Positions 8,797 through 16,923 are shown, counted from the first letter of the stretch. The stretch: DNA of 38,128 bases from an uncultured Clostridia bacterium (GCA_944384545.1 CALWTT010000071.1:1-38128), one strand, 5' to 3'. Notes: generated by a model not told the origin, from the letters alone. A program made the numbers and translations.

Positions 8797-8825
8797 ATTA
8801 TAGCGGAACCATTCCGCCCTTTCCA
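8797..8825 (-). promoter_or_regulatory. uxaC promoter with palindromic operator in the spacer
   Basis: On the minus strand a consensus -10 TATAAT (8797-8802) is preceded by a weak -35 TGGAAA (8820-8825) at 17 bp. The spacer is almost filled by the perfect palindrome GCGGAA-CCA-TTCCGC (8803-8817), the right place for a repressor to block RNA polymerase. Confidence 0.6.
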
Positions 8826-8868
8826 TTCCATTTTTTACTTTTTCCGCAATGCGCCGAAATGCAATGCG

Positions 8869-8910
8869 TAAAAAATGCCGCGTGGGAATGCTTTCCCCCG
8901 CCGCGGCATT
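8869..8910 (-). terminator. terminator of the DUF1846 gene
   Basis: On the minus strand AATGCCGCG (8902-8910) pairs with CGCGGCATT (8875-8883), followed by a T-run at 8869-8874. It begins 34 bases after the stop codon. Confidence 0.75.
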
Positions 8911-8943
8911 CTGCTTTCACAACACACGATCCCGGTCTTCACA

Positions 8944-10431
8944 TCATTCGTGATAGAGGGTTTTATCGCGGTACACCGGCTCGGTCGTCAGATTCACCCC
9001 CAGCATACGGAACATTTTTTCATCGATATGCGAAAGAATGACCGTAGCGTGTACTTCGCATCCGCGCAACTGGCGCAGCTGCTCCATCGCCAGGCGCGCC
9101 ATCGGATTCTCGCTGGCCGAGGAGGAGAGCGCTACCAGCATTTCGTCGACGTGCAAGCGCGGATTCCGGCATCCGAGATACCGGGTTTTCAGTTCCTGCA
9201 CCGGTTCAATACAGGACCGTGCGATCAGCTTGACCCCGTCATCAATGCCCGCCAGCGTTTTGAGTGCGTTCAGGATCATCGCCGCGGAACAGCCGAACAG
9301 GTCACCCGTGCGTCCTGAAACAAGCCGTCCATCCGGCAATTCGATCGCCGCCGCCGGACAGCCCTTCTCCTCTGCCACCTGCCGCGCAAGACGCACCACC
9401 GACCGATCCTCCGGCGACAGGCTCAACGTCTGCATCAGACGTACAATCTTATCCGACTCCCTGCTGTCCCGGTGGTGCTTGATTTCGGATACCAGTGCCT
9501 TGTAATACCGGCGCAGGATCTCCGCACGCGCCGCCTCGCAGCATGCCTCATCGTCGGATATGCAGTACCCCGCCATGTTTACCCCCATATCGGTCGGCGA
9601 ACGGTAGGGCGAGTGTCCCATCAGCTTCTCAAACACCGCGTTCAGCACCGGGAATATCTCTACGTCGCGGTTATAATTCACCGCCGACTCCCCATAGGCT
9701 TCCAGATGAAACGGATCGATCATATTCACATCGTCCAGATCTGCCGTCGCCGCTTCGTACGCAACATTCACCGGATGCATCAGCGGAAGATTCCAGATAG
9801 GAAACGTCTCGTATTTGGCATATCCCGACGGTATGCCGCGGACGCTGTCGTGATACAGCTGTGACAGGCAGGTTGCCATTTTTCCGCTCCCAGGTCCCGG
9901 CGCCGTGATCACTACCAGATTCCGGCTGGTTTCTATGTACTCGTTCTTACCGTACCCTTCCTCGCTCACAATCTGCAGCACCTGGTTCGGATAGCCCGGG
10001 ATCGGATAGTGCCGGTATACCGGCATGCCCAGCCGGATCAGTCGGTCACGAAAGCGCACCGCCGGTTCATTCTCCTCACTGTACCGTGTCAGCACCACCG
10101 AGCCCACATACAACCCGTAGGACCGGAAAATATCGATCAGCCGCAGAACGTCCGCCTCATAGGTGATCCCCAGATCCTCGCGCACCTTGTTCTTCGCGAT
10201 ATCCTGTGCGCTGATCACAATCACGATCTCCGCACGGTCCCGCAGCTTCTCCAGCATCTTGATCTTGTTGTCCGGTGCAAAGCCCGGCAGGACACGCGAC
10301 GCATGATAATCATCAAACAGCTTGCCCCCGAATTCAAGATACAGCTTCCCTCCGAACTCCCGTATCCGCTCTTCGATTCTCGCTGACTGCATCGTCAGAT
10401 ATTTTTCACTGTCAAATCCGGTCCTGATCAT
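8944..10431 (-). CDS. DUF1846 family protein
   Basis: A 495-residue protein of the DUF1846 family, which is widespread in Firmicutes, about 500 residues long and of no settled biochemical role (structures resemble nucleotide-binding folds). Family hallmarks: [18 protein letters not shown] at the start, [63 protein letters not shown] (a P-loop-like Gly/Ser/Lys turn), [20 protein letters not shown] and a C-terminal [22 protein letters not shown]. The start at 10431 gives the family N-terminus and has AAAGGA upstream. It has its own promoter and terminator. Confidence 0.92.
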   Translation of the reverse strand: MIRTGFDSEKYLTMQSARIEERIREFGGKLYLEFGGKLFDDYHASRVLPGFAPDNKIKMLEKLRDRAEIVIVISAQDIAKNKVREDLGITYEADVLRLIDIFRSYGLYVGSVVLTRYSEENEPAVRFRDRLIRLGMPVYRHYPIPGYPNQVLQIVSEEGYGKNEYIETSRNLVVITAPGPGSGKMATCLSQLYHDSVRGIPSGYAKYETFPIWNLPLMHPVNVAYEAATADLDDVNMIDPFHLEAYGESAVNYNRDVEIFPVLNAVFEKLMGHSPYRSPTDMGVNMAGYCISDDEACCEAARAEILRRYYKALVSEIKHHRDSRESDKIVRLMQTLSLSPEDRSVVRLARQVAEEKGCPAAAIELPDGRLVSGRTGDLFGCSAAMILNALKTLAGIDDGVKLIARSCIEPVQELKTRYLGCRNPRLHVDEMLVALSSSASENPMARLAMEQLRQLRGCEVHATVILSHIDEKMFRMLGVNLTTEPVYRDKTLYHE

Positions 10432-10476
10432 GTTGACGTCCTTTCCACTCCCGCACTTGCCACATTGCATATCTCC

Positions 10477-10505
10477 ATTGTACCACATTTTCCTACGGCT
10501 TGCAA
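10477..10505 (-). promoter_or_regulatory. promoter of the DUF1846 gene
   Basis: Minus strand TTGCAA (10500-10505), 17-bp spacer, TACAAT (10477-10482). The leader is about 40 nt. It closely resembles the promoter of the next gene (TTGCAA-17-TATACT). Confidence 0.7.
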
Positions 10506-10576
10506 CAGAATCCGCGCATTTTCGCTTCTGCGTTGCTTCCCTGCTGCCCTATGCAGCTCCCCCGCGCAAAGCAAAT

Positions 10577-10608
10577 GCCCCGGACTCGGGAACTTCCCGG
10601 TCCGGGGC
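10577..10608 (-). terminator. terminator after the phosphoribosyltransferase gene
   Basis: Outer arms GCCCCGGAC (10577-10585) and GTCCGGGGC (10600-10608) plus inner CGGGA/TCCCG form a 14-bp stem with one bulge. On the minus strand ATTTGCTTTG follows. On the plus strand GCTTTTTG follows, so it may work both ways. Confidence 0.7.
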
Positions 10609-10622
10609 GCTTTTTGTCGCTC

Positions 10623-11177
10623 TCAGGCAAGCACAGTGCCGTCCGCGTGAAACAGCGGCAGCTTTTCCAGATAGATCAGATCCTCGCGGTCCTGAGCATC
10701 CCCCTCCGCCAGAACGGCCATTCGGCCTACAATCTCACCGCCTGCCTCCGTCACCAGATTTTCCAGTGCCAGCAGCGACTCTCCGGTGCTGACCACATCG
10801 TCCACAATCAATACACGCTTGCCGCGCATATATGCGGCGTCTTCGCCGTCCAGATACAGGCTCTGCGGATGCTGCGTGGTAATGGAGGTCAGATCTGCAC
10901 GCAGGACATCGGTCATATATACCTTCACGCCCTTCCGTGCCAGAATATACCGGTTCATTCCGGCCTGCCGCGTCATTTCGTATATCAGCGGAATCCCTTT
11001 GGATTCGGCCGTAATCATCACATCAAACGCCGGTGCTTTCCGCAGCAGCGCCGATGCGCAATGCTCGGTCAGTTCCACATCACCGAACAGGACAAATGCC
11101 GCAATCGACAGGCGATCGTTCAAGGGACACAGCTTCAGATCCCGTTCTACGCCCGCCACCTTCATCTTGTATACCAT
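10623..11177 (-). CDS. type I phosphoribosyltransferase, adenine-PRTase-like
   Basis: A 184-residue cytoplasmic protein with the PRPP-binding signature RVLIVDDVVSTGESLLA (about 124-140) and the flexible-loop region near DLTSITTQHPQSLYLDG. The block TAESKGIPLIYEMTRQAG resembles adenine or xanthine phosphoribosyltransferases, so the likely job is purine salvage (base plus PRPP to nucleotide) or a related ligand-sensing role. Which base it uses cannot be told from sequence alone. The start at 11177 is preceded by GAGG at 9 nt; upstream codons in the same frame overlap the promoter and are rejected. Single-gene unit with promoter and terminator. Confidence 0.8.
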   Translation of the reverse strand: MVYKMKVAGVERDLKLCPLNDRLSIAAFVLFGDVELTEHCASALLRKAPAFDVMITAESKGIPLIYEMTRQAGMNRYILARKGVKVYMTDVLRADLTSITTQHPQSLYLDGEDAAYMRGKRVLIVDDVVSTGESLLALENLVTEAGGEIVGRMAVLAEGDAQDREDLIYLEKLPLFHADGTVLA

Positions 11178-11222
11178 GGTGCTTAACCTCGTTTTCCTTT
11201 GTACTCTTGTACATCCCGATTT

Positions 11223-11251
11223 AGTATACAACATATTTTACGACATTGCAA
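11223..11251 (-). promoter_or_regulatory. promoter of the phosphoribosyltransferase gene
   Basis: Minus strand TTGCAA (11246-11251), 17-bp spacer, TATACT (11223-11228). A small inverted repeat GTAC-TCTT-GTAC (11201-11212) follows the expected start of transcription and could be an operator. Confidence 0.7.
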
Positions 11252-11287
11252 GTACCTGTCCGCTCTTTTCCTCCGCTTTTTCTTCGC

Positions 11288-12190
11288 TCAATAATGGAAA
11301 TCGTGGTGTCCGATACTGAATGCGTATTCGCGATTCTCCGGGATCCAGAACGAGGTGGATACCGCCGGCGCATAAAAGAACAGCACTTCGTCGGATACCG
11401 TTACTCCTTCCAGGCAGAGTTTGGCGGCAATCACCGACAGATAGTAGGGTGTATCATAGATTTTCCCGTTATCCACCGGCGTAAACTGTGTTCCGTATTG
11501 CCGATCAAATATCACCTCACGGATCGTATCCGGATATTCCGGATGCGATGCACGATTCATTACTACATTCCCTACAGCAATCTGTCCCAACAGGTTCTCG
11601 CCCTGGCTCTCCGCCGATATGATCCGCGACAGCCAGTACAGATCCTCCTCGTCATAGTAGGCGTCTCCCGACAGGATCGGGTTATATTCGCCCAACACGC
11701 GCACGCTGCGCGTCTGTGCATTCCATTCAATCTCTACGCCGAACGCACGCGCAAGCAAACGAATCGGCACATACATTCTTCCGTCTTCCAGAATCCGGAT
11801 CGGCGTTGCAGTATACAGATACCGCCCATTTGCACACAGATAATACGCGCCGTCCTGCGCCGTCAGCGTCAGGCCCTCCGCCTCCACATGTGCCGTTCTC
11901 GTTTCCTCATCATATGTAACGTTTCCTTCCGTCACCGCATCGCTGAACGCTCGTAACGGTGCATAGGTCGTTTCATGAATCAGGTAACATTGCCCGATCT
12001 CCCATCCCGTTCCCGACGGGACCGTTACCGGTATGGACTCGTATCGACTGGGGCGTATGTCGTTAATTGTTTCTGTTGGCCAGGCACTCTGTGCCGCAAC
12101 GCCCGTTGTCAATACTCCTGTCATCGCCACCGCCAGCAGAATCGCCACGCCCCGACGACTGCTTCGGTTCTTCTTTTGTTCTTCCTTCAT
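11288..12190 (-). CDS. SleB-type cell wall hydrolase with copper-amine-oxidase-like stalk domain
   Basis: A 300-residue exported protein. Residues 1-34 form a signal peptide or membrane anchor: basic KKNRSSRRG, then the hydrophobic VAILLAVAMTGVLTTGVAAQ. Residues about 70-170 resemble the copper amine oxidase N-terminal (stalk) domain, a common wall-binding module in clostridia (YAPLRAFSDAV, DGRMYVPIRLLARAFGVEIEW). The C-terminal 115 residues are a SleB/Hydrolase_2 domain with the catalytic-Glu block RIISAESQGE and GQIAVGNVVMNR. SleB enzymes are lytic transglycosylases of the spore cortex, but the promoter here looks sigma-A-like, so a vegetative wall role is also possible. The start at 12190 has AAAGGAG upstream. 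Confidence 0.88.
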   Translation of the reverse strand: MKEEQKKNRSSRRGVAILLAVAMTGVLTTGVAAQSAWPTETINDIRPSRYESIPVTVPSGTGWEIGQCYLIHETTYAPLRAFSDAVTEGNVTYDEETRTAHVEAEGLTLTAQDGAYYLCANGRYLYTATPIRILEDGRMYVPIRLLARAFGVEIEWNAQTRSVRVLGEYNPILSGDAYYDEEDLYWLSRIISAESQGENLLGQIAVGNVVMNRASHPEYPDTIREVIFDRQYGTQFTPVDNGKIYDTPYYLSVIAAKLCLEGVTVSDEVLFFYAPAVSTSFWIPENREYAFSIGHHDFHY

Positions 12191-12236
12191 ACTTGGTTTT
12201 CTCCTTTCCCTGAGGACTTTGCAGAGCCATGTGTTT

Positions 12237-12265
12237 ATTGTAGCAAAGCTGCCAGGCAGAAGCAA
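12237..12265 (-). promoter_or_regulatory. promoter of the SleB-type hydrolase gene
   Basis: Minus strand TTGCTT (12260-12265), 17-bp spacer, TACAAT (12237-12242); the leader is about 40 nt. The spacer contains CTGCCTGGCAG, a small palindrome that could be an operator. Confidence 0.65.
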
Positions 12266-12378
12266 CCCTCACTTTTTGTCAATGCTCCCACATGTTGCTC
12301 TCTGATCCATCTTTCTCCTTTTGCTGTGGCCTTCTTCTGCACTTTCTTTGTACTTTTTATTCTTTTTTCTGAAAACAC

Positions 12379-12407
12379 TTGCATTTTCGGTTTTGATATG
12401 TTATAAT
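12379..12407 (+). promoter_or_regulatory. promoter of tRNA-Glu
   Basis: TTGCAT (12379-12384), 17-bp spacer, consensus TATAAT (12402-12407). Transcription would start about 8 bases before the mature tRNA end. Confidence 0.8.
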
Positions 12408-12421
12408 ACTTTCGTTCTGAC

Positions 12422-12496
12422 GGCCCGTTGGTCAAGCGGCTAAGACATCGCCCTCTCACGGCGAAAACATGGGTTCGATTCCCGTACGGGTCACCA
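12422..12496 (+). tRNA. tRNA-Glu, anticodon CUC, CCA encoded
   Basis: The acceptor stem GGCCCGT pairs with ACGGGTC (one G-U). The D-arm holds TTGGTCAAGCGGCTAAG. The anticodon stem TCGCC/GGCGA encloses the loop CTCTCAC, so the anticodon is CUC at 12455-12457, reading GAG. The T-loop is GTTCGATTC, and the 3' end is A plus an encoded CCA. Length 75. It stands alone with its own promoter and a terminator about 100 bases downstream, and marks the left edge of an AT-rich block. Confidence 0.97.
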
Positions 12497-12597
12497 AATT
12501 GGACAAGACGAACACACAAAGATCGTTTGCCCCGGCGTTGCTATCACCGTTGTAGGCTCAATCTTTGCCCTGTCATTTTGTCTGACCAAGGAATAAC

Positions 12598-12633
12598 AAA
12601 AAAGGCTATCGCTTTTCGGCGATCGCCTTTTTT
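12598..12633 (+). terminator. terminator after tRNA-Glu
   Basis: AAAAAAGGC and GCCTTTTTT arms continued by ATCGC/GCGAT (one mismatch) around TTTTCG form a strong hairpin ending in T6. About 100 bases separate it from the tRNA; no gene is visible between them. Confidence 0.8.
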
Positions 12634-12654
12634 CATCCTATTCTTTTCCTTTCC

Positions 12655-12885
12655 CTATTTGTTCTCCCCTTTTGAACCTATATATCTGATTCGCGGCATC
12701 TTCCTTCCTCTTTCGGCAAGGGAATGATCGATCACAGCGCGGCGGTCATATATGCCAATCATGGAGGATGCGGTTTTCCCGCCGATGTATCCGTATCCAA
12801 TCACAAAATTCAGGACAAGAGAAAAAATATCAAGAAGGATAGATACAACGTTTACCGTTCCGATAATATAGTTGACGAACATCAT
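12655..12885 (-). CDS. possible small membrane protein or remnant in the AT-rich block
   Basis: An open frame of 76 residues. Residues 3-33 are strongly hydrophobic (YIIGTVNVVSILLDIFSLVL), followed by a charged tail rich in Arg and Lys. No family is recognised. The upstream sequence has only a weak ribosome binding site, and it overlaps other open frames on the plus strand, so it may be a fragment rather than a working gene. Confidence 0.3.
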   Translation of the reverse strand: MMFVNYIIGTVNVVSILLDIFSLVLNFVIGYGYIGGKTASSMIGIYDRRAVIDHSLAERGRKMPRIRYIGSKGENK

Positions 12886-12931
12886 ATTGAGATCATCCGG
12901 AATATGGAAGGAGTGCTTTTCGCTTCAAAAA

Positions 12932-13200
12932 ATGAAAGTAAAAAGTACAAGCAGCCTATCCGCTGAAACGCATGGAACATTTGGTGATGGTTCAAGTTAT
13001 ACATATCGATATGTTGTTGCAGCGGCAGTCGGTTCAGTCAAAATTGGTGCCGTACAGATGGATAGTGATGTAGAAAAGGGGAAAGTTACTTATAGAGATA
13101 TGCAGGGGTAGAATTTGACTTCGGCATCGTGGTTATCTGCTGTGGAACTCACGGGTACGGTAACTATCCATTCACTGTATCGAAAGCAGGGAAAGTATGA
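12932..13200 (+). pseudogene. unrecognised small gene, apparently frameshifted at a G-run
   Basis: The frame from the ATG at 12932 runs through SYTYRYVVAAAVGSVKIGAV and DVEKGKVTYRDMQG to a TAG at 13109-13111. If one G is added to the GGGG just before that stop, the frame continues as VEFDFGIVVICCGTHGYGN to a TGA at 13198-13200, which overlaps the next gene's ATG as ATGA. That arrangement suggests an intact ancestral gene of about 90 codons coupled to the 154-residue gene, now broken or misread at the homopolymer. The start is uncertain, since only a distant GGAG precedes it. Family not recognised; the AT-rich composition is unlike the neighbours. Confidence 0.4.
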
Positions 13201-13661
13201 AACAACTTCAAAATCTGATTGCTCTTTATAAGCCGCAAATCATTCCACAACAAAAAAGTATTTCCGATTTACAGACTTGGTTGCAGAAAAGATTTGATGT
13301 TGAAGAAATTCCACTGTCAGAGTTTTCAGATGCTTTTTGGAAGCAGTTGACATTTTCTGCTACAAATGCGATTACCAATAGAAGGTTCAAGATAACAACC
13401 GACAAATTGAATTTTATTGCATATAGATTACCGCTGACAGAGAAAAACAAGGCGTTCTTAAACGGAACGCGTAATGTAAAAGATCAGTTTATCTATGTCA
13501 TTTTTGAAAGCAACACCGGCTTCATTTCTACCAACCATGCGCATCTCCATCTGGAATTATCAGTTGAACAGGGAATAAGCCAATATGACTATGATAATGA
13601 TACAGAAATGCTTATATATTACATTACCTGTATGGATAAGTTACAGAAGAAAGAATACTGA
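13197..13661 (+). CDS. hypothetical protein in the AT-rich block
   Basis: 154 residues, no family recognised. It is soluble in appearance, with no signal or membrane segment. It begins MKQLQNLIALYKPQIIPQQK and ends TCMDKLQKKEY; the middle has FWKQLTFSATNAITNRRFKI and FIYVIFESNTGFISTNHAHL. AGGGAAAG precedes the ATG at good spacing, and the ATG overlaps the stop of the corrected upstream frame. Base composition is clearly lower in G+C than the surrounding genes, which points to recent transfer. Position and coupling suggest a two-gene unit whose role cannot be read from sequence. Confidence 0.65.
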   Translation: MKQLQNLIALYKPQIIPQQKSISDLQTWLQKRFDVEEIPLSEFSDAFWKQLTFSATNAITNRRFKITTDKLNFIAYRLPLTEKNKAFLNGTRNVKDQFIYVIFESNTGFISTNHAHLHLELSVEQGISQYDYDNDTEMLIYYITCMDKLQKKEY

Positions 13662-14310
13662 TTACATACCGCATTTCCAAGCCTGGTATACTGCGGGGAC
13701 AAGAATGAGAAGAAAAGCTTTACGAAGAGGATGGAAAACCTGGCCCCAACAAGGAACTTCCTGTTCGATGTAGCCTTACATGGCTTACCGAAAGCAAAAG
13801 GCGGATTCTGATGGCGCAGAGTTCGTCTTTTCTTTTCCGCCATCCGTTTCCGCCCGGTCAAAACCGGTGCGCAGTTTGAAAAGGTATCCATTTGTTTTTT
13901 GCGTTTGGCGAGAAAGCAGACCATCGGTTTTTTTGTCTTCCGGGTGGCTCAGCGCAGCACAGGACTTGCCGAAGCAAACGCAAAAAATATGAAAGGAAAC
14001 AAAACAGAAAAAGCCAGGCGGCGCAGAACGCTGCCTGGCTTTTTCCCTTATGTCATATTTTCCCGTATGCCGGGAAGAAAAGGAGCACGCCCGCCATTTG
14101 ACTTCTGCACCGGGGCACGCACACAGGTCTCCGGCTTTCTGTCTGTACATCCCTGCCCCCTCCAAAAGGCATAAAAATCCAGGATCCACCATACATACCG
14201 CGTATATCACGGTCACCGGCTCCACCGGCGGCCGTGACTCCTGCTGCTTTTCAGGGCGGCAAACCCGCGCCTGCCTCCTTGCTTTTCCGGAAGGCTGCCG
14301 TCCGGTGTAC
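13662..14310. other. gene-free stretch with one terminator
   Basis: No convincing gene on either strand. Open frames here have no ribosome binding site and no recognisable sequence. Composition shifts back from AT-rich to normal at about 13.7 kb. The only clear element is the hairpin at 14008-14044. The copA side (14045-14310) holds short CG-rich inverted repeats but no clear second terminator. Confidence 0.6.
14008..14044. terminator. bidirectional terminator between the AT-rich block and copA
   Basis: AAAAAGCCAGGC (14008-14019) and GCCTGGCTTTTT (14033-14044) are exact complements, extended by GCG/CGC inside. It ends in T5 read either way and can serve both the 154-residue gene (+) and the csoR-copA operon (-). 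Confidence 0.85.
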
Positions 14311-14529
14311 TCAATCGGTCACGTGATAGCCTTCCTCCTCAATCGCTGCGCGCAGCGCGCTCTCGCTCACCTCTGCGGTCAGCTCCACGTGTACCATTCC
14401 CGTCGTGTGGTCCGCCGTCGCCGCGGCAACGCCCGGCAAGGCTTCGAGTGCCTTCCGCACATGTGCCTCGCAGTTGGCACACATCATGCCCGTAACATGC
14501 AGTTCCTTACTCATTTTTTCCTGTTTCAT
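14311..14529 (-). CDS. putative free CopZ chaperone from an internal in-frame start in copA
   Basis: Inside copA, in the same frame, the codons for Lys-Lys-Glu-Glu-Arg spell AAAAAGGAGG, ending five bases before an ATG at 14529. Translation from there gives a 72-residue protein, MKQEKMSKELHV, then GMMCANCEAHV and the rest of an HMA fold ending at the copA stop. This is the usual length and layout of the CopZ copper chaperone, with Cys17 and Cys20 as copper ligands. I infer that free CopZ is made in addition to the fused form. E. coli copA is known to yield a chaperone-like product by programmed frameshifting; here the mechanism would be internal initiation. No separate copZ is in the window. 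Confidence 0.6.
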   Translation of the reverse strand: MKQEKMSKELHVTGMMCANCEAHVRKALEALPGVAAATADHTTGMVHVELTAEVSESALRAAIEEEGYHVTD

Positions 14530-16923
14530 ACGTTCCTCCTTTTTTGCCGCTTCCGTATCCGGAGCCGGCATTTGTTTTTGTATTTCCGGTTGCTGCGTCC
14601 ATGCTGGCGCAGCCTTGCATGCATCTGCCGTAGCCGGCATACCGCCAACGGCGACAGAATCTCCCGCCGCGCGTATCCGGAACAGATGCAGGCGCAGCGC
14701 GTTCATCACGACGCAAAAGCTGGATAGACTCATCGCCGCTGCGCCGAACATCGGATCCAGCTCCCAGCCGAACAACGGAATGAACAGACCCGCCGCCAGC
14801 GGAATGCCGATCAGATTGTAGAAAAAGGCCCAGAACAGATTTTCGCGGATGTTGCGCAGGGTGGCGCGGCTCAACCGGATCGCCGTCACCACATCGGACA
14901 GCCGGCTCTGCATCAGAACCACATCCGCCGCGTCGACAGCTACATCGGTCCCCGCACCAATGGCCACCCCCGTATCCGCCTCGGTCAGTGCCGGTGCATC
15001 GTTGATGCCGTCACCGACCATCATGACCTTTCCACGGCTGTGCAGCCTCCGCACTACGTCTGCTTTTCCCTCCGGCAACACACCTGCCACGATCTCGTCT
15101 ATGCCGGCCGCACGTCCGATCGCACGTGCTGTCCGCTCATTGTCGCCCGTCAGCATGACCACCGAAAGCCCCATACGCCGCAGCTCCGCTACCGCCGCAG
15201 GTGTATCCGCGCGCAGCACGTCCGCTACTGCAATCATCCCCAGATAGCGTCCCGCTCTTGCAAAATACAGCGGTGTTTTTCCGTCCTCCGAAAGCTCTTC
15301 CGCCGCCGATAACGCCGTATCCGGCAATGCCACTCGCGTCGCTACATACCCGGCTTTCCCTCCGAGAAATTCTTCGCTTCCGCAAAAGCCGCGCAGTCCG
15401 TTTCCCGGCAGTACCGAAAAATCCGACAGCTCCGCCCCTTCTGTTCCACGCTCCTCTACCCATTCCATCACGGCGCGCGCCAGCGGGTGCTCGCTCTTCT
15501 TTTCCAGCGACGCCGCAACATACAGCAACTCCTCTCCGGGTACCCCCGGAGCCGGCAGTACATCGGTCACACGCGGTGCTCCCTCGGTCACGGTCCCGGT
15601 CTTATCCAGCACCACAACCCGGGCACGGCCGGTTTCTTCCAGCGACTCCGCCGTCTTGAAAAGCACGCCGTGCCGTGCCCCTACTCCGCTTCCGACCATA
15701 ATGGCCACCGGCGTCGCAAGACCCAACGCGCAGGGACAGCTGATGACCAGCACCGATATCGCACGCGCCAGGGCGTAGCCGGGCTCCGCACCGGCAATCA
15801 GCCAGGCAATCCCACTGAGCAGACCCAGGAAAATCACCACCGGCACAAAAATACCCGACACACGGTCTGCCACTTTTGCAATCGGTGCCTTGGTCGCCGC
15901 CGCATCGCTCACCGTACGGATAATCCGCGCAAGTGCAGTCTCCTCTCCGACCTCCGTCACCTCGCAACGCAAAAATCCCGACAGATTCAAGGTCGCTGCC
16001 GACACACGATCCCCCTCTTCTTTATCTACCGGAATGCTCTCACCGGTCAACGCCGACTCATTGACTGCGCTCGTACCCGCGACCACAACTCCGTCTGCCG
16101 GAATGCTCTCCCCGGGACGGATCAGCATGATATCCCCGCGGCGTACCTCTGCGATCGGCAGCACCTGTTCCTTCTCCCCGCGCAACACGGTCGCCGTCTC
16201 CGGTGCCAGCGCCAGCAGGCTCTGCAATGCATCCGTCGTTCTCCCTTTGGCATATGCTTCCAGCATTTTCCCCAGCGTGATCAACGTCAGGATCATGGCT
16301 GCCGACTCAAAATACAGGCCGTGCAACCCATGCGCCGCCCCTGCCGTATCGCCGTTCACCAGCATACCGCTCATTCCGAACAGGACGACCGTGCTGTACC
16401 CGAACGCCGCTGCCGCGCCCAGCGCTACCAGCGTATCCATGTTCGGCGCACCGTGCAAAAGGCTCCGCGTACCGCTCACGAAAAATCGCTGATTGATGAG
16501 CAGAACCGCCCCCGTCAGGAGCAGTTCCAGCATGCCCAGCGCCAGCGGATCCCCTGCCAGCGGTGCAAACAGCGGCCATCCCCACATCACATGTCCCATG
16601 GATATATACATCAGGGGCAGGAGAAAGGCAACCGATGCGATCAGGCGCGCACGAAGGCTCCGGATCTCTCTCCCGTCCTCCGACACGTCCTTTGTCGGGC
16701 GCGCATGCGCTTCCGAATCGTCCTCCGGGTGGGCACCGTATCCCGCCGCTTCCACCGCATGCACGACCTCCGCGCTGCTCACCTCGCCCTCAACGCCCAT
16801 ATCCCCGGTGAGCAGATTCACCGCGCAGCTCTCAACGCCATCGAGCCCGCTGACCGCCTTTTCTACGCGCGCCGCGCATGCTGCACAGCTCATGCCGGTC
16901 ACCTTATATTTTTTCCTGCGCAT
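14311..16923 (-). CDS. copA: copper-exporting P1B-type ATPase with fused C-terminal CopZ-like domain
   Basis: Membrane pump that uses ATP to push Cu(I) out of the cell. The protein is 870 residues. Order: N-terminal HMA metal-binding domain (GMSCAAC, Cys13 and Cys16), membrane helices from about 92, actuator TGES (293-296), transport-site CPC (396-398), phosphorylated Asp440 in DKTGT, SEHPLA, GDGINDAP, and a last helix with YN and MSLSS, the Cu(I) class signature. A low-complexity linker of about 50 residues then leads to a second HMA domain (GMMCANC, Cys815 and Cys818). CopA usually ends at the last helix, so the C-terminal domain is an addition. It lies 68 bases behind csoR in one operon. 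The ATG at 16923 has only a weak ribosome site. Confidence 0.96.
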   Translation of the reverse strand: MRRKKYKVTGMSCAACAARVEKAVSGLDGVESCAVNLLTGDMGVEGEVSSAEVVHAVEAAGYGAHPEDDSEAHARPTKDVSEDGREIRSLRARLIASVAFLLPLMYISMGHVMWGWPLFAPLAGDPLALGMLELLLTGAVLLINQRFFVSGTRSLLHGAPNMDTLVALGAAAAFGYSTVVLFGMSGMLVNGDTAGAAHGLHGLYFESAAMILTLITLGKMLEAYAKGRTTDALQSLLALAPETATVLRGEKEQVLPIAEVRRGDIMLIRPGESIPADGVVVAGTSAVNESALTGESIPVDKEEGDRVSAATLNLSGFLRCEVTEVGEETALARIIRTVSDAAATKAPIAKVADRVSGIFVPVVIFLGLLSGIAWLIAGAEPGYALARAISVLVISCPCALGLATPVAIMVGSGVGARHGVLFKTAESLEETGRARVVVLDKTGTVTEGAPRVTDVLPAPGVPGEELLYVAASLEKKSEHPLARAVMEWVEERGTEGAELSDFSVLPGNGLRGFCGSEEFLGGKAGYVATRVALPDTALSAAEELSEDGKTPLYFARAGRYLGMIAVADVLRADTPAAVAELRRMGLSVVMLTGDNERTARAIGRAAGIDEIVAGVLPEGKADVVRRLHSRGKVMMVGDGINDAPALTEADTGVAIGAGTDVAVDAADVVLMQSRLSDVVTAIRLSRATLRNIRENLFWAFFYNLIGIPLAAGLFIPLFGWELDPMFGAAAMSLSSFCVVMNALRLHLFRIRAAGDSVAVGGMPATADACKAAPAWTQQPEIQKQMPAPDTEAAKKEERMKQEKMSKELHVTGMMCANCEAHVRKALEALPGVAAATADHTTGMVHVELTAEVSESALRAAIEEEGYHVTD
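14535..14541 (-). promoter_or_regulatory. internal Shine-Dalgarno within copA
   Basis: AAGGAGG on the minus strand, preceded by more A residues, with a 5-nt gap to the ATG at 14529. It is the strongest ribosome binding site in the operon, far better than the one at the copA start itself. Confidence 0.7.

Noticed and set aside
12724..12966. 80-codon plus-strand frame in the AT-rich block
   Set aside because: Largely antisense to the hydrophobic minus-strand frame; the purine stretch touches the ATG with no spacing.
12422..13700. Integrated element bounded by tRNA-Glu attachment sites
   Set aside because: No second copy of the tRNA 3' end was found downstream by eye and no integrase gene is present, so only the composition shift is reported.
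13731..13811. Small coding remnant (Met-Glu-Asn-Leu-Ala-Pro...) in the gene-free stretch
   Set aside because: A short frame reads plausibly but has no ribosome site and no start context; it may be part of another dispersed repeat, but one copy is not enough to call.
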